A stretch of 64,000 nt of DNA from positions 99,492-163,491 of the forward strand of contig NW_003314336.1 in the NCBI RefSeq assembly GCF_000143415.4, written 5' to 3'. Under the pieces are notes generated by a model that searched no databases, was not told the DNA's origin, and worked only from the letters and a program-made list of their open reading frames with translations. Below, piece by piece: positions 54,963-64,000 of this stretch (its first letter is position 1; every line of letters begins with the position of its first letter). The position numbers and the translations under genes are program-made. Origin of the DNA: Selaginella moellendorffii. Lineage: Eukaryota; Streptophyta; Lycopodiopsida; Selaginellales; Selaginellaceae.

Positions 54963-57287
54963 GCTTTTCTTTTTAGTTTTTCCGCTCTTATAGTTATTCG
55001 TAGTACAGGCCTATGCAATCTACGGCTTCATCGCTGCTCACATCCACTGAGACATCGAGGCTGCTTGGATGGCCAACTGTTTGGAGCAGCCTCACAAAAA
55101 ATTTGCTTGGAATCAAGCCTATTTTGCCTTCGCTCAACCAGGTACGGATACCTTGAAATCCATGCAATGAAAAGCTACCTTGTAAAGTTGCTCATTTCAG
55201 CAAGACTGAGAAGATTTCTGCTTTCTGATGCTTTATCCTTTTATCTTTTCGCTAGATAGACTGTGAAAGAAAGGCTAGTCATGATTAGGAGCAATTTAAA
55301 GTAGAAGATAGCAAACTTAAGGTGGCACCTAAACTCTAGACAGTGCCTCAAGCGAGATCACACCAAGGCTATAGCTGCCTATATTTTAACCTCTTCCGTT
55401 TTAGAAAATGTTATTTGTGGCTTGTGGCAAGAGGTTGTTATAGCTGTCTATGGTACCCTTAGCCTGCTCAAAAACCCTCAAGCGCTGATGCCAAATGCAT
55501 AATGGCTTAGTGTGATGCTCCACGCAAAAACTAAGAGTTGGAGTCCAAAACTGTCATGAATCAATGAGACATATCTGATGATGCTCAATTCTGGGTTGTC
55601 ATGAAAGAAACGCCTCTGGAAGCGAGTAAATGCCACTCCAACCAAATCGATCTTATACCGAGCATCCACTGCCAGTGCCTCGTTTTTGTTTGGCTCAACC
55701 AGGGTGCCCATTGCAGTCTTTACATCCTTCTTGCTCACCTCCTTCCTGAGTCGTGAAATGTTCGAGTTGATGTTTTCATGCGGGTTATATCTTCTAAGAG
55801 AGCAGTGGTGTCGAGAGCAGCTCCAGTGAGGGCCAAGGATTGTGGGGCTGCAACAAGCAAGGGAAGGAGGCTGTGGTGACTATGGCAGTGACTAGAGGTG
55901 TATGCAGATTTTTCCTGTATATGAGTGTCTTAGGAGCTTTTTTTGTGGCAGATAGATGGAGAGGATATTGGGCAAGAAGGACATCTGAATATTGGGTTGG
56001 AAGTTGGAGGAAGTTGGTGCTTGTATTTTATTCCAGGGTTTTGGTTCCACAACAAAATTTTGAAATGTTACAAGATGTGTTCTGATTTTACACCGGATTT
56101 TAACGGCATACAGGCTGATATGAACAATACCTGATGGGAGCACTGGGCGTTCATGGCACAACACGGCACAACACATGTTAACTTTTATGTCTTTCTTTAG
56201 GTATGACATGCAGCACATTGAAAGATTGTGAAAGGAGTCTATGAAAAAGTGATGTGGTTCTACTTCTGTTCTACAACAGTCCATGGAGAAAGGGAATATT
56301 TCAACCCAAGAAACAGGATTCATATTCATTACTTGCATGCAGTACTCATTCACAAATTGCAGCACTGAACTTTCCAATGGGTGGATTGCCGGAACCTCCA
56401 CAAAACATGTTTCTGCAACCATGGGCCAGGCTTTCTGTCCAGTTACCAACCTGAAAATTCATTTAGACCAGCCGAACAAACACCACCTTTAATTCCACCT
56501 CCAAGAATGCAATATTACCCTTTCGATCTACAGGATCATTTGTCCCTTGGCAACATAAAATCTATCCTCCGGGATCTCAAAAGAGTTAGAGACAAGGCTT
56601 TCTACCTGAATTCAGATGCAAGAACACCTTTGGAGCAGCGGTATGAGATGCATCTCAACCTCGTGCTACATAGTAGATGCCCAGAAACAGCCTGTGGCAG
56701 CACATGTGCTCAGCATCCTCCATCGCGATGATGTTGAGCAAGAGCCAGGTGCTCAGCTCTTGTATGCCTTGTAATTCCCATGAAAAACATAGCACAATCC
56801 TAGAAAAAAAAAAGAAGAAACACATAAACCATGTAATATAGCACAATCAACCAGTAAAAGGAACATTTGTAACCCCTAATACTCTAAACAGATAACTATA
56901 CCAGTAGAGGGATGTGGATTCAACTTACATCTCAGACTACTTCCTTCTTAGCAGTGGCATCTTGCCAATACATCCTTGTCTCTTGAGGCATGGCAGATTG
57001 ATTGGGATTGGAGCTGACAATTGCATGATCTTGATGGCCTCTCCAAGAGTTATCCTAGGCACTAAAAAATCTCTAGCACTACTGCATAACTCTTCAGCAT
57101 TCTTGTGTTGGCCCAAAAGGCCATAGCTAGTTGTGGCTAAGAGTGGTGATAGTCCTTCTTTTGCCGCACCTCCATTTGCACCTGGGTGGATAAACCAGCC
57201 ATCAAGTTCTCAGCTACCGTCTGTGGCTCTTACTAGGTGTTGGAGTTTGTGCTATGTTCATGGCTAGCTAGGAGTCACCTTCTTTCC
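54963..57287. other. Intergenic region with unrecognised gene fragments
   Basis: Coding-like remnants: 55478-55738 on minus ([40 protein letters not shown]) and 56440-56730 on plus (PPRMQYYPFDLQDHLSLGN, SILRDLKRVRDKAFYLNS). Both look like protein-coding sequence by composition but I cannot assign them, and flanking frames are closed. The rest shows nothing recognisable. Confidence 0.4.
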
Positions 57288-57602
57288 AAGGTTCCTCACC
57301 ACCCAACCACCCCCAGGCTACCTCAAAAGCTCCACTGTGCTGTCACTAGGGTAGGTTAAGTCCTTTACCCTAACATGCCTTAATATACTCTTGAGCCTCC
57401 CTTTGACCGATGTTGACCACGTGGTCAAAACTGGTGCCTAACAATTCTCCCCCCCCAACAAAGTCCTTATCCCAAGGACGAATTGTACCAATAATCACCC
57501 TTTCTGGGGAACCCTGCTCAAGCTCCTGGTCCATCTTCCATAGCCATATACATCAAGGAGGCATTGGGCCCATCACTCCGAGATAGTACACCTTTCAACT
57601 GG
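57288..57602 (-). mobile_element. Gypsy A-family 3' end fragment
   Basis: A partial LTR (57288-57443, internal deletion) is followed by the purine tract and the end of pol (57444-57602), in minus orientation like Gypsy A at 3300-3650. It ends sharply at CTTTCAACTGG where the AT-rich tract begins. Confidence 0.88.
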
Positions 57603-60600
57603 TGTACTATCTTTAATAAAGTTTACTAAAGTTTACTAAAGAATAATAGAATTTCTATTATGTATCTCGTTTTGCATTTAAAAATATACATAAGTAAATT
57701 TATCCAGATTTCTATTACATTTATATTAAACCTCATAAACTGGCAATAGAGAATAGTTCTAGACATATTGAGAAATTATAAATTGACCAAACCTAAGAAA
57801 TGTAGAATAGTTACTTGCAACATATAAAGATAATGTAATTTTTCTATAAAATTTTTAATTATGCAATACTCTAAAAGCAATATTCAAACTATAGTTATAT
57901 GGTGAGTGAGAACCACCAAATTCTTTATACATTTTATATACATGAAAGAAAAACTATCCCTTATTTGCTATTACTTGTGCCAAAAGTTTTGTTTTATTTG
58001 GGTATGTATAAAGGATCTAAAAAGCTGCTGGTGCTTCTTTTTTACTTTTTTGCTAGTGTATTGACAGGCTTTTATTTTTATATAATAGATAAATAATCTT
58101 AAAGGCTAATTGTGCCAATGTAGAAATAATACTGTGCCATGACAAATCATGGAAGATGAGGAAAGATAAAGTAAAATATCAAAGCTCTAGTTTACCATCC
58201 ACCTGGAGATATAAAAAAATTTAATATTAATACTATTATGTATTTCAAAAGAGTAGGAACATCTTTATATTTGATTTCTTGCTTCAAATACACAATCCAT
58301 TATCTGGTTCTGAACTAATAACCTTCTACAAGCCTAATATGAAATTCTTATATTTTAATATTCAAATTCACTACTTGAGCTCTGCATTATTATTAAACTC
58401 ACTAAGTAAGTTTATACAAATTGCTACCATATTTATATTAAAAATCATGGAAATAGAGAATGGTTCTTGGTATCTAATAAGTATAAACTATCTCATATAC
58501 ATACAAATATGAAATCCATTTCATAGTAATATCTCAAAACATATCTACCTCTTATATATTTTCTATTGATCTTCTTGCTCATAATATTATTTAATTTTTC
58601 AGCATCTTTACATAGTTTTAATCTTTAGTTAAAATACTGACAAATATTTTATATAAATATTTTGTTATTTCTCTAGATTTTCTCTGCAATTGTATTATGT
58701 CAATCCCTGAGAGTTGTTACCTAAGCATGACTAAAATATCCAGTTTTTTCATAAGGCTAAATTAAGTTTAAATGACATACAGAAGTTAATTGTTTCAAAA
58801 TAGAGCACAATTATGTGTTATATTTGCAAGATCCTCTGGAAAAGATAGAGTATAATTTTTTTAAAAAAATATAAAATATTAATACACCTCAAAAACCTTT
58901 CCAACCAGAATATGCTTTAGTATTAGATCATTATTACATTTTTTATATAGTACATTATTGAATTTTTTATAGAAATTAATCATTATATAATGAAACATGA
59001 AGTTATTTTATTTTATATTTACATTGTTGTATCAAAAATATAATTTGTGAATAAAATGTTATTAGTGCATTTTATCCTCTGTACTTCGTCATTATCCTAT
59101 TTTAAAAATTAGAACGCTGAAACCGAAATTTTAAAGAATAGAAAATAAACATAAATTTAGGTCTAATATATTATAATAGACATCAATAATATAGTTCCAT
59201 AAAAATAATATACCATTATATACATATAATGTAAATTAAAAAAATTTAAAAAATAAAAATAAATACAAATAAAAACAAATAAAAACTTTAAAAAGAACAT
59301 ATAGATAAAAAATTTATATATAACTAAATATTTGTTTAAATAGTAAAAAATAATAATTTATAATATTTGTACTAATATATTTTAAATTTTCTTCCATGTT
59401 CTCAAAAGAAAATCCTATATCTGATGTTGAAGTAAAAAACTTTTACTAGATAAATTTTAAATTATTAATTATGAATATAAAAATTTGTTTTTTAGTACTT
59501 GCTTACAATATTTCTACATTTTGTCATGTTGTAAACCCCATTTTTATTACCTCTATTCCATGTCCACTACCTAGATACCTTAAAAAAACAAATGCTAATG
59601 TGTAGCAATTTCTAATCAACACGCTATGTCTAAAACTTATGAACCACCATCACTAGAAGTATTATATTTGTAAATTTTATTTCTTTTTGGAAATAATATT
59701 TTATGTAAAATTTTTATGATGGTATAAATATATTTATATTATAACTAGACTTAATATATATAATCAAAGTAGAAATATTATTTATAGAACTTCACACAAA
59801 TTATAAGATAATATAAAAGTATTATAATATTATAGAATTAAATATACACAGTATGATGTTATTAACTTTTGAGGGACTTCTTTGATAGTGGATTTAATTT
59901 TAACTCGATTTTAAATTTTAAATATTTAGAGTTTACTCCACATTAATATTTATTAACTATTTATATTTAATAATAATTATATGGAGAACATAGATTTACT
60001 CATAACTTTTCTCCATATAACTATTTTTAATGATGGACAACTTCAAGAAATGAATTTAAATATTTGGAAAACTGGATATATGAGAGACATTAAAATAAAA
60101 AACTATAAAAGATAAATTAATTGAAAGTATATACTCTATAAAAGTTTAGATATTTATGAAAGTCAGTTTCATCAAGATGAGCTAATGTTTCAGCTAATTT
60201 ATGTATTACTTATCATTTTTTTGTCTAAGTTTTATATTTTTGAATATAGAGATAGTTTAAGTAGGTAAACATTTTAGCATATTCAGAAAGACCACTCAAA
60301 AGTTCTTTCTTGTTGTTATAAAGTTAATTATATATGTTGACATGATAAGTGAATGATTTTTAGTTTCTTTACTAAAAGAGTAATATACATGGCATGATTT
60401 ATTTTATCATTCATCTTGAAGTTAAAATATCAATAGATTAATAAATATTTGTACATATAGATGTAATTATGAAAAATTGAAGCTCATCTAAAGGTATTTT
60501 TCAACATAATAAGAATTTATATCAATCTACTTTAAAACATTTACAGTTTATTTATTAAAATTATTATTTTTAATCGTTAATTCAGATACTATTCATCAGA

Positions 60601-61250
60601 TTATATGAAATCTTCATACCATTACTGCACTTTTCTCAAACACTTTTTCCACTCTCTACAGAAATATAAAATATTAAAACTATTTTCAAAAACATTATAT
60701 AAAAGCAATATATTTTAGCTGGGATTGATATTAGTTTTAAGATGAATGTTGTAGAAAATGCTAATCTGAAAATACACTTTGAACTCATAGCAATATTTTT
60801 ATTTAATTTAGAGTTATCTTTAATATTTATGTTTATTAGTAAATTCCTTAGCATTTTTTAATGTAATTTTATATAACTATTTCATTTTAGTATTATATAT
60901 TATATTTTAGTTTATCCTATAATGCTAAAATTCTGCTATATTGCTACAATAATATTATAATTTATAATTTATATGAATATATTTGTATTCTCATGTTTTT
61001 ATGAAATCTTCGTTTTCTCTAGATTAAAATTTTATGTTTTTTTATCATATCTTTTAAATTTTATTAAACTTCGATTTTAATTATGAACTATAAGTGCTAT
61101 AAATTGGCTATAAACTAATGTTGCACCAACTTTTCATATATTTTTATTATTGTGAATATTCAAGTGAAATGACTATAAAATGATGATTAACATACATTAC
61201 TCCCTCTTTCTATTTTATTCTAAAACCTTAACATGATTAATGGAATCACA
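57603..61250. other. Extremely AT-rich tract without genes
   Basis: About 3.65 kb that by eye is roughly four-fifths A and T, in sharp contrast to both sides. The longest frames are below 80 codons and show no domain. No tandem unit, LTR or inverted ends were found. The left edge is abrupt; the right edge fades near 61200-61300. Confidence 0.75.
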
Positions 61251-61689
61251 AGTCCTCAATCATCAACCATTTTGGAGGTTCTGGTACCATCTAGGCTTTT
61301 CAGAGTATTTACTTAATAAATATTCAGTTTTAAATGGTGATTATTCAGACAACAGTCATGCCCTGGCATGGAATTGAAGAGAACTTGACATTCTTCCAAG
61401 TGATCTAGCTTCTGGGCCTCAACAACAATTGGTTATGCTGATGCATGCTTCTAAAAAGCCTCCATACAGACCCATTACCAAACACATAGATTTTCCTGCT
61501 CATTGCTTAGGATCCTGCTGCTTCTCTTTGCTCTTGTTAGCTGTAAAAGCCTGAATTCAAATACTTTATGATTTGAAAAGTACACACAAAGTGGGAACGC
61601 TGGGTTGTATTCCACCACCTGTATATTTTCGTAAAGAAATATCCCTGTCTGGCCATGAAATATTTCATCAAGTTCAAAGCAGTAACATT

Positions 61690-62465
61690 GTAGTGACTCA
61701 CCTGCTAGATACTCCTGTTAGGGAGCTGAATATCACATCACCAAGAATAAGAGAGTACTTTTCAACTTCTTGTAATACAAAAGTGCAGTCGAATTTACCA
61801 CCATGGCCAGCAACATCAATCAAAACACTAAAGAAAATCTGCACAATGAAAATCAAGTAAACACACAAAATGAAATTAGATTGCAAATCATTACCTCATC
61901 TGGTTTCACATGTTCTTCCTTCATGTCATTGTAGATGGAAAATGACTGCTGCATGCATGAACAGCTGCTGTATAAGGCTCCAGGGATCCTCAGATTCCAC
62001 GCTTGTGCATCATGGTGTTAACTACGGAGTTTCCCTGAAAAATTTAGCTGTCACAACAAAGCCACAGAAATCATAAAAACCACTTACATCTCCTGCTTTT
62101 GAGCATGCATCCATGAGCAAACACATTATGGCATGATTTGGATCTATAGGACTTTCAGACTTCAACTCTGTGAAGACCTCGAATGCTCTTTCACTGCTCC
62201 TGACCGAAGCTTTGATTAGCTACTTGAAAATGACTCAATCGGATTTTATTTTCTGTCTGACAATGGATTACATAAAGTTGCTGCTAATTGTTGAATCAAA
62301 TGACGTAAACCTTTGAGAGCATGATCCTGTAAATTCCAAAGCATTAGCGAGCTTGCCAGTTCGGGTGCAGCCATCGATGATTGCTCCATATGTAAGAAAG
62401 CTGGCTTTAACACCAACACTTTCCATTTCACGGTAAACCTGCGCTATAACCGAGTTACTCAATGA
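61690..62465 (-). pseudogene. MRL1-like pentatricopeptide repeat gene relic
   Basis: Minus-strand pieces follow each other in the order of a PPR protein. They are VYREMESVGVKASFLTYGA and IIDGCTRTGKLANALE (62462-62330), then RAFEVFTELKSESPIDPNHA with LMDACSKAGDV (62220-62100), then FSIYNDMKEEHVKPDE and IFFSVLIDVAGHGGKF (61960-61760). This order and wording resemble MRL1, the plastid PPR protein that stabilises rbcL mRNA in plants and green algae. Intron-like GT-AG spacers remain (for example about 61858-61904), but a deletion and frame breaks occur near 61960-62000, and the ends of the gene are missing. Confidence 0.6.
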
Positions 62466-63176
62466 AGGACAGGACCAAAATTTCTTGCTTGAAAGATAAG
62501 ATCCATCTTAAGAGCTGTTGAACAAAGTTGAGATTAGTGTAGAATCATGCAGTCTGGCTTACAACCAGCTTGTTTCAGCGCCTAAAAAGCTCCAAAACCC
62601 CTACACCTGGCATCCCATGTCATGTCAAAACAAGTACTTCAAAACCATAAAAAAATGCTTAATACCATTCACGTTGCAGCAGACTGAAAGAAGCATATTA
62701 TATCAACAGTCCCTTTGCATAATCAAGCTATGTACTCGACATAAACCATGGAGCCTATAGGTGGCCTGTTGCAAGTCATCTCTTCTCCTCCAGTAATCCT
62801 GCTAAGCAATAAGCAACAAGTAAGCAATGCAAAGCTTACACCATATCATTCACTGTTAACTTTCACAAAGGCTGGCTTAAATTCCATGCTTGGCAGACTC
62901 TGAATCATGTAAATATGTGGTAGTTATTCCCTCTGTCCCAGTAGAGAATTTTCCTCCTCTTTAGTGCTACTAATATCAGATATAAAATCAGGTGTGTGTG
63001 AGAGAGAGAGAGAATTTACAATGGATCGCCACTTCACTCTTTTGTTTTTTTTTTTTTTCTCATTTAGAACATTTTACTCTTCCCTCACTGCACCAAAAAG
63101 GCTTGCAATTTTCAAAAGCAGCGTGTGAAGGTACAGTTGAATACCCATTCTTTGTGTGGGTGGCAGCAGTGTGATA
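62466..63176. other. Nothing recognised
   Basis: Noncoding-looking DNA with a short GA microsatellite (about 62998-63014) and a T run at about 63045-63058. Confidence 0.5.
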
Positions 63177-63224
63177 ATGTCTAGGGAGACAAGATCTTTG
63201 TCTTTTTTGTGCCAGATTATAACA
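63177..63224 (+). repeat. Gypsy A-family LTR end fragment
   Basis: GTCTAGGGAGACAAGATCTT to CAGATTATAACA matches the last 45 bases of the plus-oriented LTR at 50567-50799. A tRNA-Met primer-site-like TTGGTATCAAAG occurs about 30 bases further on. Confidence 0.75.
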
Positions 63225-63312
63225 GCTTAGGGTTTGCTTCTTATTTTTTTCATTGGTATCAAAGTACCATATTTTGTTAGGAAGGGTGGAGGAATTAGAT
63301 ATACATTTTGAT

Positions 63313-64000
63313 TATAAGTGACTAAATTTTTCATTCTACTTTAGTCACTTTACCACACCTTTGACCACTTTGAGAAGTCTCACTCACAAATTCTATAGGT
63401 CCTCATCCCAACTTGAGGTATTTGCTAAGTCCCAAAAGTGAATTTAATGCCACACTAATTTTGCATTTAGTCCAAGTTCTCCATGTGTCCAAGTCCCACC
63501 TCAGACACCCAATGGTACCACTAACATCCCAGCCTTCTACTCTAAAGCTATATACATTCTCACTGTTTTATTAGTAGTCCAATACCATTTGTACCATGAT
63601 CCTATCTTTCCAAAACTAGACCATACATCATGAGTGGTATGGCCACTCCTTAGCCTTTTTGGAATGCCCCAAAGTATAAGGGAACACCATCCCCCAATAT
63701 CCCTTCTTTGATCCCCACCAAATCGCTCTCTATCCACAATAATACTTGCCAACACCACCGTTTAGTCAGGGCCTAAAAGCCTTTACTAAGTGCCACTAAC
63801 TTTTGAGACTTTCTCACCATATAACCATACCCTTGGTTACTAGGCAAGAGGGCCACTCCTCTTCCTTTCCACCATTAGGGACTTTGGGATAATTTTTCAA
63901 AACACTTTGCCCAATGTGAGCCTTGTAGATACTCTCCCCAGCTTTTGCCACTAGGGTTCCTTAGGCATGTGGCTAGAGCAAGGTTCTGACTTGGTCTCAA
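63313..64000 (+). mobile_element. Copy of the 1.66-kb LTR family, cut by the window end
   Basis: Homologous to 40795-41480 over its whole length with many substitutions (shared TACTTTA(A/G)TCACTT, GAC(C)ACTT, CTCCATGTGTCC, GGCCACTCCTCTTCCTTTCC-type blocks). No coding sequence. Confidence 0.8.

Noticed and set aside
57603-61250. AT-rich tract as an organelle insertion
   Set aside because: No tRNA, rRNA or organelle protein fragment could be seen; kept only as an unexplained island.

Overview
The window reads as nuclear DNA of a land plant. It holds plant-type Gypsy elements primed by initiator tRNA-Met, a plant-type LINE, a plant LRR receptor-like kinase, a pentatricopeptide (PPR) gene relic and very short GT-AG introns (about 38-75 bp). 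A compact-intron, transposon-rich genome such as that of the lycophyte Selaginella would fit; this is inference. There is one 100-bp assembly gap (5830-5929).

Most of the first 51 kb is a Russian-doll nest that can be resolved base by base from target-site duplications (TSDs). An old repeat (1855-2544, continuing at 34956-35120, with an inverted copy at 35410-36215) was hit by a LINE (2545-34941, 14-bp TSD). The LINE was hit by a nearly intact Gypsy element A (3262-8188, TSD GGGTA) and by a decayed Gypsy B (11907-31374, TSD AGAAC). Gypsy B was hit in its integrase by a 12,428-bp terminal-inverted-repeat DNA transposon (12486-24913, TSD AATG) and in its reverse transcriptase by a 551-bp TRIM (TSD CCAAC). 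A second TRIM (593 bp, TSD TCCCT) sits inside the DNA transposon's transposase-like gene.

The 12.4-kb DNA transposon is the most unusual object. It has 24-bp perfect inverted ends. On the minus strand it carries a transposase-like gene of the DUF7869-like type. On the plus strand it carries a gene of about 1,410 codons in eleven exons. That protein combines a ParB-like G-Q-H-S segment, a region resembling a methyltransferase motif I, an acidic tract, tandem Pro/Ala-rich repeats and a C-terminal FCP1/HAD phosphatase-like domain. More than twenty copies of a 22-24 bp palindrome (core GGCATGAGGCCTCATGCC) are spread through the element. Four fill micro-introns of 38-54 bp, always just before the 3' splice site, and two lie in frame in an exon. 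Both genes carry premature stops, so this copy is inactive.

From 36.3 to 50.8 kb lie further Gypsy relics in both orientations (C, D, and decayed relatives of A), one interrupted by a 1,659-bp solo-LTR-like insertion with a minisatellite (TSD ATATT). From 51.8 to 57.3 kb there is a short island of host genes: an unrecognised minus-strand gene, divergent from an LRR receptor-like gene whose kinase has lost DFG, followed by gene fragments. From 57.6 to 61.2 kb is an extremely AT-rich tract without recognisable genes. Then come a degraded MRL1-like PPR gene and, at the right edge, another copy of the 1.66-kb repeat.
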